NCBI RefSeq assembly: GCF_000813725.1
Contig: NZ_JWLD01000077.1
Span: 1-42,413, forward strand
From: Leisingera sp. ANG-Vp
GTDB taxonomy: Bacteria; Pseudomonadota; Alphaproteobacteria; Rhodobacterales; Rhodobacteraceae
Length of the DNA: 42,413 nt
Direction: 5' to 3'
Below the pieces are notes generated by a model. That model saw nothing but the letters and a program-made list of their open reading frames with translations. It was not told where the DNA came from and ran no database searches. A program made the position numbers and the translations under genes. Of this stretch, positions 8,312 through 17,696 are shown one piece after another. Positions within the stretch are counted from its first letter, which is position 1, and each line of letters opens with the position of its first letter.

Positions 8312-9001
8312 TCAGGGCGCAAAAGCAAAGTCCCAGCCTTCCTGCTCCATCCACAGTTTGCGCAGGGTTTTGGCTTCGCCCGCGAATTGCTCCTCCTGCA
8401 GTTCCGCGGCAAACATCCGGTCGGTGCGGAAGTGGCGGAAACCGCCGCGCAGCTCGCACCAGGCGGCCAGCATGGTGCATTCGATATGGTAGATCAGCGC
8501 CAGCGGCCGCAGTGTCCGGCAGGTCTCGCCGCTTTCGGGGCTGACATAGGTAATCTGCAGCTTACGGCATTCCCGCACCGCCTGGCGCAGCAGCGCCTTG
8601 GAGACGCAGCCCTGCTCCGGATCGTCCAGCGGCGCACCCCAGGGCGCCACCTGCAGCCATTCCGCCGAGGCATGCACGTCGCAGATCTTGCGGCTGACAC
8701 GCGCAGCGGCCTGCTGCATGGCGCCATCGCCGGTGCGCATCAGCATCGCAAGCCCCACATGCAGCGCCTCAAGCTCTTCCTCATCAAAGTTGAGCGGCGG
8801 CAGATCGTAGCCGTTGCGCAGGATGTAGCCGATCCCTGCCTCGCCCTCGACCGGCGTCCGCATTGCTTGCAGTGCCGCTATGTCGCGGTAGATGGTGCGC
8901 TTGCTGACTTCCAGCTTCTCCGCAAGGTCCTCAGCCCGCACCGGAGAGGCCGCGGAGCGCAGGATCTGGATGATTTCGAACAGGCGGCCGGTGCGGGGCA
9001 T
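8312..9001 (-). CDS. WYL-domain transcriptional regulator (YafY family)
   Basis: A 229-aa regulator. An N-terminal DeoR-like winged helix-turn-helix (RLFEIIQILRSAASPVRAEDLAEKL, then VSKRTIYRDIAALQ) is followed by a middle helical segment and a C-terminal WYL domain that senses a ligand in characterised relatives. The ATG at 9001 is chosen because GGAG lies 9 bases upstream; an upstream in-frame ATG at 9052 falls inside the operator-like repeats. It is divergent from the small ORF at 9105 and probably controls itself and that ORF. Confidence 0.88.
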   Translation of the reverse strand: MPRTGRLFEIIQILRSAASPVRAEDLAEKLEVSKRTIYRDIAALQAMRTPVEGEAGIGYILRNGYDLPPLNFDEEELEALHVGLAMLMRTGDGAMQQAAARVSRKICDVHASAEWLQVAPWGAPLDDPEQGCVSKALLRQAVRECRKLQITYVSPESGETCRTLRPLALIYHIECTMLAAWCELRGGFRHFRTDRMFAAELQEEQFAGEAKTLRKLWMEQEGWDFAFAP

Positions 9002-9014
9002 GGGCAGGCTCCAG

Positions 9015-9063
9015 TGACAATCTGCTGACATCCTAGCACAGGCCACTGACAACAGCCTGTCAG
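9015..9063. promoter_or_regulatory. Operator-like TGACA/TGTCA half-sites between the WYL regulator and a small ORF
   Basis: CTGACA (9046-9051) and TGTCAG (9058-9063) form a perfect 6-bp inverted repeat with a 6-base spacer. Two further TGACA half-sites lie at 9015-9019 and 9026-9030. Clustering in the divergent promoter suggests the binding site of the WYL regulator. Confidence 0.6.
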
Positions 9064-9104
9064 CAGGGATCTGCTTTTCTGATTACCAGAGAAGGAGAGT
9101 TACC

Positions 9105-9347
9105 ATGCTGAGTTATGAATGGATCACCATGATCACCCTGGGCCATGACCGCTGGGACACCATGTACCGGCTGCCGAAACCGCATGAGATCGAACGGGAC
9201 GCAGCCCGCCGGCGGCATGAGGCGCAGCAAGCAGCCAAACCGTCAGGGCCGGGCCTGCTGCAGCGCCTGTTCAACCGGCGGCGCGCATATCACCTGCCGC
9301 AGCCTCCTCATCCCTTGCCGCCTCGAAAGCAAGCATGGCGCGCTTGA
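9105..9347 (+). CDS. Small hypothetical protein (80 aa)
   Basis: I do not recognise this protein. It has a strong ribosome-binding site (GAAGGAGAG, 5 bases before the ATG) and sits directly opposite the WYL regulator across an operator-like repeat, which supports it being real. The N-terminal half is aromatic and neutral (SYEWITMITLGHDRWDTMYRLPKP). The rest is strongly basic and proline-rich (RRRHEAQQ, NRRRAYHLPQPPHPLPPRKQ), with no membrane helix or signal peptide. Its last 77 bases overlap the 3' end of the convergent Ada-like gene. It may be the regulator's main target. Confidence 0.6.
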   Translation: MLSYEWITMITLGHDRWDTMYRLPKPHEIERDAARRRHEAQQAAKPSGPGLLQRLFNRRRAYHLPQPPHPLPPRKQAWRA

Positions 9348-10140
9348 CCGGCAGCCCCCAGTGGTAGCCGCCCAAGGCTCCGGACTTGCGCAAGGCGCGG
9401 TGGCAGGGGATCAGCCAGCTGACCGGGTTGCGCCCCACCGCCGTGCCCACGGCGCGCACCGCCTTGGGCGAACCGATGGCCTGGGCCAGCTCGGAATAGG
9501 TGGTGACATGGCCCGAAGGAATGCGCAGCAGCGCCTCCCAGACCTTGATCTGCAGGGGCGCACCGATCATGTGCAAGGCAGTCTCGCCCTTCTGGGCAAA
9601 GGCTGCCTCGGCCAGCGGGCGCAGCGCGGTGGGATCTTCGATGAATTCCGCCTGCGGCCAGCGGGCGCGCATGTCGGCCATGGCGGGCTCTGCCCCGGTT
9701 TCCGCTGCAAAGGCCAGGCCGCAGATGCCCTTTTCCGTGCCCATCACCAAAGCCAGGCCAAAGGGGCTGTCGAACCAGCCCCAGTAGATCCGCAGGCCGT
9801 CACCCTTGCGGGCGTATTCACCAGGGCTCATCGCTTCCCAGCGCAAAAACAGGTCGTGCAGACGGCCCGAGCCGGACAATCCCACCGCATGCGAGGCCTC
9901 CAGCGTGGTGAACCGCTCCCGCAGAAGCGCCTTGGCATGGCCCAGCCGCAGATACTGCTGGTAGCGTTTGGGGGAGACCCCGACCCAGGCAGAAAACACC
10001 CGCTGGAAATGCGTGGGGCTCATGTCCATACGGGCGGCCAGCTGATCCAGGGACAGGTCTTCGCCGCCATCGTCGATCAGCTCAATCGCCCGGCGCATGA
10101 CGCCATAATGATACGTGTCTTCCCGTGCTTCGATATTCAT
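9271..10140 (-). CDS. AraC-type HTH fused to O6-alkylguanine-DNA alkyltransferase (Ada-like, lacking the Cys/Zn domain)
   Basis: A 289-aa fusion. An N-terminal AraC helix-turn-helix pair covers about residues 15-105 (LSLDQLAARMDMSPTHFQRVFSAWVGVSPKRYQQYLR). It is followed by a ribonuclease-like MGMT N-domain and the C-terminal suicide alkyltransferase domain with SWLIPCHRALRKSGALGGYHWG, where Cys in PCHR accepts the alkyl group. The N-terminal methyl-phosphotriester zinc domain of E. coli Ada is missing, so how damage activates it, if it is a regulator at all, is open. Start 10140 preferred over 10170, which lacks a ribosome-binding site. The 3' end overlaps the small ORF at 9105. Confidence 0.9.
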   Translation of the reverse strand: MNIEAREDTYHYGVMRRAIELIDDGGEDLSLDQLAARMDMSPTHFQRVFSAWVGVSPKRYQQYLRLGHAKALLRERFTTLEASHAVGLSGSGRLHDLFLRWEAMSPGEYARKGDGLRIYWGWFDSPFGLALVMGTEKGICGLAFAAETGAEPAMADMRARWPQAEFIEDPTALRPLAEAAFAQKGETALHMIGAPLQIKVWEALLRIPSGHVTTYSELAQAIGSPKAVRAVGTAVGRNPVSWLIPCHRALRKSGALGGYHWGLPVKRAMLAFEAARDEEAAAGDMRAAG

Positions 10141-10296
10141 CGGCTCAACCTGTTCTGACTTGCATCCCAAAGTAATACGGGCAGCCCAGGCAATCGACCC
10201 GGAACTTGCGGTAAACCTGCAGCAGCTTCCTGCAGCCTCCCCGCCCGCGGCAATTTCAATTGCTCTTTAAGGCCTGACCTGTACATAAGCGCAGGC

Positions 10297-10941
10297 ATGG
10301 CAAAGCAACTCGATTATCATACGCTCCGCGAGATCTTCACGCGGTTCCAGGCAGCCGAGCCTGAACCCAAGGGCGAGCTGGAGCATGTCAACGCCTATAC
10401 GCTGGTGGTCGCGGTGGCGCTGTCAGCCCAGGCCACCGATGCCGGTGTGAACAAGGCCACCCGCGAGCTGTTCAAGATCGCGGACACGCCGCAAAAGATG
10501 CTGGATCTCGGCGAAGAGCAGCTGATCGAGCACATCAAGACAATCGGCCTCTACCGCAACAAGGCCAAAAACGTGATCAAGCTGTCGAAGATCCTGGTTG
10601 AGGATTACGGCGGCGAGGTGCCCAATTCCCGCGCCGCACTTCAGTCCCTGCCGGGAGTGGGCCGCAAGACCGCCAACGTTGTGCTGAACATGTGGTGGAA
10701 ACAGCCTGCCCAGGCAGTGGACACTCATATCTTCCGGGTCGGCAACCGTTCCGGAATTGCGCCGGGCAAGGATGTGGATGCGGTGGAACGCGCGGTGGAA
10801 GACAATATCCCGGCGGATTTTCAGCAGCATGCCCATCACTGGCTGATCCTGCACGGCCGTTATCACTGCAAGGCGCGCAAGCCGATGTGCGGCAGCTGCC
10901 TGATCCGCGACCTCTGCATGTATGAAGACAAGAATCTGTAA
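10297..10941 (+). CDS. nth: Endonuclease III
   Basis: Bifunctional DNA glycosylase/AP lyase that removes oxidised pyrimidines in base excision repair. The 214-aa protein has the helix-hairpin-helix LPGVGRKTANVV with catalytic lysine K124, the catalytic aspartate D142 in VDTHIFRVGNR, and a C-terminal [4Fe-4S] loop with C191, C198, C201 and C207 (C-x6-C-x2-C-x5-C). The sugar kinase gene follows 60 bases downstream on the same strand. The Ada-like repair gene lies divergently upstream, so two DNA-repair genes share this promoter region. Confidence 0.97.
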   Translation: MAKQLDYHTLREIFTRFQAAEPEPKGELEHVNAYTLVVAVALSAQATDAGVNKATRELFKIADTPQKMLDLGEEQLIEHIKTIGLYRNKAKNVIKLSKILVEDYGGEVPNSRAALQSLPGVGRKTANVVLNMWWKQPAQAVDTHIFRVGNRSGIAPGKDVDAVERAVEDNIPADFQQHAHHWLILHGRYHCKARKPMCGSCLIRDLCMYEDKNL

Positions 10942-11001
10942 ACCATTTGCGCGGCATATTCACCAAGTTGAAGCCGCTCCGAAAATCCCCAAGGAGGGAC
11001 C

Positions 11002-11994
11002 ATGACCAAGACCTACCAGCTCGTCGGTATCGGCAATGCCGTGGTCGACGTGATTGCCCAGTGCGAAGACAGCTTTCTGGCTGAGCAGGGCATCGAAAAA
11101 GGCATCATGCAACTGATCGAACGCGACCGCTGCGAAGACCTGTATGCGGCGATGGGCAACCGGGTGCTGACCCCGGGCGGCTCGGTCGCCAATACCATCG
11201 CGGGTGCCGGCGCGCTGGGTCTCGAGGCCGCCTTCATCGGCCGGGTGCGCGAAGATGCGCTGGGAAAATTCTACGCCGATGCGATGAACAACGAGGGCGT
11301 CGCCTTTGTGAACCCGCCGGTTGCTGAAGACGATCTGCCGACCTCGCGCTCGATGATCTTTGTCTCGCCCGATGGCGAGCGGTCGATGAACACCTATCTG
11401 GGCACGTCGTCGGAGCTGAGCTCGGCGGATGTGCCCGCCGTGGCAGCAGGCACCGCCCAGATCATGTTCCTGGAGGGTTACCTGTTCGACAAGGACAAGG
11501 GCAAAACCGCCTTTCTGGAAGCTGCGCGGGCCTGCCGCGAAGGCGGCGGCCGGGTCGGAATTTCGATCTCGGATCCGTTCTGCGTCGAACGCCACCGTAC
11601 CGATTTCCTGAACCTGATCGGCAACGAGCTGGACTTTGTGATCGGCAACCAGGACGAAATCTGCGCGCTGTTTGAGACCAGCGACCTGGAAGCTGCGATG
11701 GCCAAGACCGCAGCGATCTGCCCGCTTGTGGTCTGCACCCGCTCCAGCGACGGGGTCACCGTGCTGAACGAAGGCGTGCGCATCGACGTGCCGGTCGAGG
11801 CGATTGTGCCGGTCGACGCAACCGGGGCCGGCGACCAGTTTGCCGCGGGCTTCCTGTTCGGCATGGCTACAGGGCGCAGCATGGAAATCTGCGCCCGGAT
11901 GGGCTGCATCTGCGCAGGCGAAGTGATCCGCCACATCGGCCCGCGCCCGGAAACCAACGTGCGCGCGCTTCTGGAAGAGGCCGGTCTGGTTTAA
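11002..11994 (+). CDS. PfkB-family carbohydrate/adenosine kinase
   Basis: A 330-aa ribokinase-fold kinase close to bacterial adenosine kinase. The N-terminal GIGNAVVDVIAQ and the substrate-binding GGSVANTIAGAGALG are followed by the C-terminal PfkB signature VDATGAGDQFAAGFLFG, whose Asp is the catalytic base and whose GAGD forms the anion hole. The start has an excellent ribosome-binding site (AAGGAGGG, 4 bases upstream). Adenosine as substrate is likely from the family, not proven. It may be read through from nth. The convergent marR gene follows beyond a hairpin-rich gap. Confidence 0.9.
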   Translation: MTKTYQLVGIGNAVVDVIAQCEDSFLAEQGIEKGIMQLIERDRCEDLYAAMGNRVLTPGGSVANTIAGAGALGLEAAFIGRVREDALGKFYADAMNNEGVAFVNPPVAEDDLPTSRSMIFVSPDGERSMNTYLGTSSELSSADVPAVAAGTAQIMFLEGYLFDKDKGKTAFLEAARACREGGGRVGISISDPFCVERHRTDFLNLIGNELDFVIGNQDEICALFETSDLEAAMAKTAAICPLVVCTRSSDGVTVLNEGVRIDVPVEAIVPVDATGAGDQFAAGFLFGMATGRSMEICARMGCICAGEVIRHIGPRPETNVRALLEEAGLV

Positions 11995-12019
11995 GCTAGC
12001 CAGTTTAAGACCGCCAGGG

Positions 12020-12105
12020 CGCTCCCGCCCGCCGGAACAGCACCTGACGGTGCTTTCCCGTCCGTTGGGCCCGGCGCGGGGCGGCTTTGCCGCCCCGCGC
12101 CGGGC
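12020..12105. repeat. GC-rich hairpin element, copy B
   Basis: Between convergent genes. A 17-bp perfect inverted repeat (12069-12085 with 12089-12105, loop TTT) begins with GCCCGGCGCGGGG and is preceded by CGTTGG (12063-12068), the family's core. CTCCCGCC lies at the left edge (12022-12029). There is no U-tract. It is one of about five related intergenic elements in the window. Confidence 0.75.
12039..12056 (+). terminator. Possible weak terminator after the sugar kinase gene
   Basis: AGCACC (12039-12044) pairs with GGTGCT (12049-12054) around TGAC, followed by only two further T residues. It is short but well placed, 45 bases past the stop codon. Confidence 0.4.
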
Positions 12106-12123
12106 TGCCGCAATCGCAGCGCC

Positions 12124-12609
12124 TCAGCTGTCTGCTGCAGCCTGAGCCTTGCTCAGCAGTGAATTGAGCATTGCCACATCCCCGCTGCTGAGCCCGTCCA
12201 GCAGCTGTGCCTGTGTTTGCACATGGGCTGTCACCGCCCGGTCAATCAGCGCAAAGCCTTCCTCCGTCAGCCCGACCAGGAAGCTGCGGCTGTCCTCCGG
12301 GTTCACCTCGCGCTTGACCAGACCATCCGCCTCCAGCCGGTCCAGCCGGTTGGTCATCGTGCCTGAGGCCACCATCGTCGCTTTCAGCAGATCCCCCGGC
12401 GACAGCACATACGGCGCGCCGGACCGGCGCAGCGTGGCCAGCACATCGAACTTCGCCGCGTTCAACCCGAACTCCGCAAAGGTCTCATGCATCCCGCGCT
12501 GATAGGCCAGATACAGCCGTGCAACCCGGCCGATTACCCCCATGGCCGTGACATCCAGGTCCGGCCGCTCCCGCTCCCATTGCTGGGTGACAAAATCCAC
12601 ATGGTCCAT
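12124..12609 (-). CDS. MarR-family transcriptional regulator
   Basis: A 161-aa winged-helix regulator. Dimerisation helices flank a central DNA-binding region: AAKFDVLATLRRSGAPYVLSPGDLLKATMVASGTMTNRLDRLEADGLVKREVNPEDSRSF in pieces matches the MarR recognition helix plus the DxR wing. It lies head to head with an EamA exporter gene, with two palindromic sites between the start codons, so autoregulation and repression of the exporter are likely (inferred). The inducing ligand is unknown. The ribosome-binding site is weak. Confidence 0.93.
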   Translation of the reverse strand: MDHVDFVTQQWERERPDLDVTAMGVIGRVARLYLAYQRGMHETFAEFGLNAAKFDVLATLRRSGAPYVLSPGDLLKATMVASGTMTNRLDRLEADGLVKREVNPEDSRSFLVGLTEEGFALIDRAVTAHVQTQAQLLDGLSSGDVAMLNSLLSKAQAAADS

Positions 12610-12630
12610 ATCACCGGTTTAGGCGGAAAC

Positions 12631-12672
12631 ATCTTGACGTCAAGATTAAACTCATTATCTCGACATCAAGAT
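12631..12672. promoter_or_regulatory. Twin MarR operators
   Basis: ATCTTGACGTCAAGAT (12631-12646) is a perfect 16-bp palindrome. A second copy, ATCTCGACATCAAGAT (12657-12672), differs at two positions. The centres are 26 bases apart, and the second copy abuts the AAGGAG ribosome-binding site of the exporter gene. Symmetry, duplication and position make these the probable binding sites of the adjacent MarR protein. Confidence 0.82.
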
Positions 12673-12684
12673 AAGGAGACCCGC

Positions 12685-13554
12685 ATGACGATCCGAACCC
12701 TTTTGCTGACCGCGCTGGCCCCTGCGATCTGGGGCAGCAGCTATATTGTGACCACCGCCTTGCTGCCCGGCCATTCGCCGCTGGCAGTGGCGCTGCTGCG
12801 GGCGCTGCCAGCAGGGCTTTTGCTGCTGGTGCTGGTGCGCCGGCTGCCGCCTCTGGACTGGCTTCCGCGGCTGCTGGTGCTGGGCGCGCTTAACTTCTCG
12901 CTGTTCTGGGTGCTGCTGTTTGTCTCCGCCTACCGCCTTCCCGGGGGCGTTGCCGCCACGCTTGGCGCAGTGCAGCCGCTGATCGTGGTGTTCCTCTCCG
13001 CCCTGCTGCTGAACACCCAGGTCCGTGCTGCGGCCGTCGCCGCCGCCCTCCTGAGCATCGCAGGCGTGGCCCTGCTGGTGCTGACCCCGTCTGCCGAACT
13101 GGACATGATCGGTGTGCTGGCCGGCCTGGGCGGGGCGCTGTCGATGGCCGCAGGCGTGGTGCTGACCCGCAAATGGCAGCCGCCGGTTCCGCCGCTCACC
13201 TTCACGGCCTGGCAGCTCACGGCGGGCGGGCTGCTGCTGGTGCCGGTGGCGTTTTGGATGGTGCCGGAATGGCCGGTCTTCACCGCTGCCAATATCGCAG
13301 GCCTGGCTTACATGAGCCTGATCGGCGGCGCGCTGACCTATATCCTGTGGTTCCGCGGCCTGGCCCGGATTGATCCGGCCCAAGTCTCGCTGCTCGGAGT
13401 GCTCAGCCCGCTGTCAGCGGTCATTCTGGGCTGGGTGCTGCTGAACGAAAGCCTGACCCCCGCGCAATTGCTGGGTGCCGTGCTGGCTCTGTTCAGCCTG
13501 TGGCTTGGCCAGTCCCGGCCGGGAGCCAGAAAAAACGCGGCTCCGGCAGAGTAA
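12685..13554 (+). CDS. EamA/DMT-superfamily exporter under MarR control
   Basis: A 289-aa inner-membrane transporter with ten predicted helices in two EamA repeats (APAIWGSSYIVTTALLPGHSP near the N-terminus; YILWFRGLARIDPAQVSLLGVLSPLSAVILG in the second repeat, in pieces, is the diagnostic motif). The start is fixed by AAGGAG 6 bases upstream; a longer open frame to 12487 runs through marR and is not real. Such MarR/EamA pairs often export toxic small molecules, but the substrate here is unknown. The C-terminus is basic (SRPGARKNAAPAE). Confidence 0.92.
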   Translation: MTIRTLLLTALAPAIWGSSYIVTTALLPGHSPLAVALLRALPAGLLLLVLVRRLPPLDWLPRLLVLGALNFSLFWVLLFVSAYRLPGGVAATLGAVQPLIVVFLSALLLNTQVRAAAVAAALLSIAGVALLVLTPSAELDMIGVLAGLGGALSMAAGVVLTRKWQPPVPPLTFTAWQLTAGGLLLVPVAFWMVPEWPVFTAANIAGLAYMSLIGGALTYILWFRGLARIDPAQVSLLGVLSPLSAVILGWVLLNESLTPAQLLGAVLALFSLWLGQSRPGARKNAAPAE

Positions 13555-13560
13555 CCCGCA

Positions 13561-14076
13561 TCACCGCGGCAGGGCCGGCTCACAGGCTTTGCCGCGGTGG
13601 CAATCAATCACCTGCCGCCGCACCCCGGAAGTGTCGGCAAAGGCAAAACCGCCGCAGGCGGCTGCCCGGATCACCAGATCGCTCCCGCGCTGCTCAGCAA
13701 AGAACAGCAGATCTTCGCCCGGGGCCATGCCGCCGCACCAGGGGCCGAGGCATTCCACCTCGAGCACAGCAGGCGCATTGATGCGCTTGGAAAAATACTT
13801 GCCCTCCAGCATCTTGCCCGAGAGCTGCGCCGGGATGCGGGTCAGCGGCGGTGTGTCATTCGGGTCTTCCGCATGAGATTTTGGCAGCAGGCTTTTATCG
13901 AACCGCAGCCTCCCCGCAACGATGCTGAAGACGCTTTCTGACTGAGCCGCCTGCAGATAGGCGTCTGCGGGTCCCCAGGGCAGGCAGCTGAGGGCAGCTG
14001 CCGGACTGGCTGAAAGTGCAGCCCAAGCTATGGCAAGCCGGACGGGGGCAGTCAGCAAACCACACAAAAACCGCAT
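13561..14076 (-). CDS. Exported hypothetical protein coupled to rppH
   Basis: I do not recognise the family. The 171-aa product has an N-terminal Sec signal peptide (MRFLCGLLTAPVRLAIAWAA, then SASPAAALS). The mature part starts CLPWGPADAYLQAAQSES, and six cysteines in all fall in the mature part (CLPWG, ECLGPWCGG, AACGG, CHRGKAC), which suggests periplasmic disulfides. The Cys right after the signal could also be read as a lipobox, but ALSC is a poor one. The ATG at 14076 follows the rppH stop codon (14078) by one base, so translation is coupled. A frame extending to 14220 inside rppH is spurious. Confidence 0.75.
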   Translation of the reverse strand: MRFLCGLLTAPVRLAIAWAALSASPAAALSCLPWGPADAYLQAAQSESVFSIVAGRLRFDKSLLPKSHAEDPNDTPPLTRIPAQLSGKMLEGKYFSKRINAPAVLEVECLGPWCGGMAPGEDLLFFAEQRGSDLVIRAAACGGFAFADTSGVRRQVIDCHRGKACEPALPR

Positions 14077-14077
14077 C

Positions 14078-14560
14078 TCACAAATGCTCCCTGAACTCTT
14101 CCACCACCCGGGCATAAACCTCGCGTTTGAAGGGCACGATTTTCTCGACCAGGCTGTCCACCGGCTGCCAGCACCAGGCCGAAAATTCCTGATGGTCGGT
14201 CTCGATATTGATCTGGTCATCAGTGCCGAGGAACCGCATCAGATACCATTTCTGCTCCTGGCCGCGGTATTTGCCGCCCCAGAACTTGGGGACGACGTCA
14301 TGGGGCAGATCATAGGGCAGCCAGCCATCGCTCTCGGCGATGATCTCCACCAGTTCCGGCACCACACCGGTTTCCTCTTCCAGCTCGCGCAGGGCCGCGG
14401 TGCGCGGGTCTTCGCCCGCATCGATTCCGCCTTGCGGCATCTGCCAGGCGTCTTTGAAACGGTCCTTGCGCTGGCCGACCCAGACACCGCCGCCGGCGTT
14501 GATCAGCATGACACCGACATTCGGGCGGTAGGGCAGCCTGGCGATCTGTTCCGGGGTCAT
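14078..14560 (-). CDS. rppH: RNA 5'-pyrophosphohydrolase (Nudix)
   Basis: Removes pyrophosphate from the 5' end of primary transcripts and so triggers mRNA decay. The 160-aa protein carries a complete Nudix box at residues 44-66 (G44, E50, R58, E59, E62, E63, G65). The RppH-type N-terminus [11 protein letters not shown], the segment WQMPQGGID, and [13 protein letters not shown] are characteristic. GAGGAGAG lies 6 bases before the ATG. An exported protein of unknown function is translated right after it. Confidence 0.93.
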   Translation of the reverse strand: MTPEQIARLPYRPNVGVMLINAGGGVWVGQRKDRFKDAWQMPQGGIDAGEDPRTAALRELEEETGVVPELVEIIAESDGWLPYDLPHDVVPKFWGGKYRGQEQKWYLMRFLGTDDQINIETDHQEFSAWCWQPVDSLVEKIVPFKREVYARVVEEFREHL

Positions 14561-14597
14561 GGCGGCTCTCCTCAGTATACTTTAACTTGCACCTTAG

Positions 14598-16727
<2,130 letters not shown>

Positions 16728-17019
16728 AGCCGCCCGAAACCGCGGTCGGGACACTCCCGCCTGCGGATCCATGCCCTGACGGGCCCGGCCCGCAGTTGGG
16801 CCCGGCGCCGTGCCTAAGGCACGGCGGATGGCACCGCGCTGCGCGCGGTGCCACGCCCAACGGGCGGGGAGCATTTTCAATACTCCCAAGCCGGGCGGGA
16901 GCCGCTCCCCCTTCCGCGGGCAGGCCGGGGGATTTAGCGGGACGGTCATTACCAGCTCCGGAAAGGCTTCGGCTGGCAACCTTCCGCGCCTCAGTGATCA
17001 ATTGGATCACCGGCTGCAT
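16728..17019. repeat. GC-rich hairpin element, copy C, in a 292-base gap
   Basis: CTCCCGCC (16754-16761) and GGCGGGAG (16894-16901) bound the element. Inside, TTGGGC (16797-16802) faces GCCCAA (16855-16860) and encloses two perfect hairpins: CGCCGTGCC/GGCACGGCG (16806-16826, loop TAA) and GGCACCGCGC/GCGCGGTGCC (16830-16852, loop TGC). The rest of the gap, to the antisense end of the ABM gene, shows no gene. Confidence 0.72.
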
Positions 17020-17364
17020 TCAGCCGTGTTCGGCAAGGCTGTCCTGCGGCGCCTCTGCGCGCTGTGCCATGCCATAGTCCCGGAGCACACCGGCCACCCG
17101 CAACCGGTAGTCCCTGAAAATGCCGCCCCGCCCCCGTGTTTGAGCAGCCCGGTGCTCCGCCAGCTGCCGCCAGCGCTGCACCGCCTCCTCGTCGCGCCAA
17201 AAGGATAAGGACAGCAGCTTGTCCGGCGTGCTGAGGCTCTGAAACCGTTCTACGGAAATGAACCCTTCCACCTCCTCCAGCACAGACCGCAGCTCTGCAG
17301 CTGTCTCCAGATACGCATCTTTTTGCCCTGCGGCGATCTCAACTTCGAAAATCACGGCTATCAT
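17020..17364 (-). CDS. Antibiotic-biosynthesis-monooxygenase (ABM) domain protein
   Basis: A 114-aa dimeric alpha+beta-barrel (ferredoxin-like) protein. MIAVIFEVEIAAGQKDAYLETAAEL followed in pieces by GFISVERFQSLSTPDKLLSLSFWRDEEAVQRWR is the ABM pattern. Members act as cofactor-free monooxygenases, heme-degrading enzymes or sensors; the role here is not readable. Start 17364 has GAGAGGA 7 bases upstream. The alternative ATG at 17379 would overlap the NIPSNAP stop (ATGA). In either case it is the second gene of a two-gene operon with that small dimeric-barrel protein. Confidence 0.83.
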   Translation of the reverse strand: MIAVIFEVEIAAGQKDAYLETAAELRSVLEEVEGFISVERFQSLSTPDKLLSLSFWRDEEAVQRWRQLAEHRAAQTRGRGGIFRDYRLRVAGVLRDYGMAQRAEAPQDSLAEHG

Positions 17365-17375
17365 CCAGCGTCCTC

Positions 17376-17696
17376 TCATCCTGCCCCATGCGGTGCCGAA
17401 GCCAGCTTCAGCCAGGTCCGGTCCTCGCGCAGCAGGAACCGTTCCTTTTGCGCAAACACGTAATTCTCACGCCCCAGCGGATCCGCAGCCAGCCTGGCGC
17501 GGTAGGCTTCATATTCCGCCAGGCTTTCCACATTGTAGATGCCGTAGGCCAAGGTCGAGGACCCCTCGTGCGGCGCATAGTAGCCAATCAGCTCCGCGCC
17601 GCAGCGCGGGATCGCCTGGCCCCAGTTGCGGGCGTATTGTTCGAACTGGGCCTTCTTGGCCGGATCGATCTGGTAGCGGATGATGCAGGTGAGCAT
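17376..17696 (-). CDS. NIPSNAP-family protein
   Basis: A 106-aa dimeric alpha-beta-barrel protein. MLTCIIRYQIDPAKKAQFEQYARNW and GYYAPHEGSSTLAYGIYNVESLAEYEAYRARL (in pieces) match NIPSNAP proteins of alphaproteobacteria, whose biochemical role is unknown. The start at 17696 is fixed by AGAGGA 6 bases upstream; a longer frame to 17792 is not supported. It is followed immediately by the ABM-domain gene, so two small ferredoxin-like-fold proteins are made together, possibly as partners. Confidence 0.85.
   Translation of the reverse strand: MLTCIIRYQIDPAKKAQFEQYARNWGQAIPRCGAELIGYYAPHEGSSTLAYGIYNVESLAEYEAYRARLAADPLGRENYVFAQKERFLLREDRTWLKLASAPHGAG

Noticed and set aside
12039-12105. Strong hairpin after the kinase gene as an intrinsic terminator
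   Set aside because: The 17-bp stem lacks a U-tract and belongs to the repeat family; only the small upstream hairpin is kept as a weak terminator.
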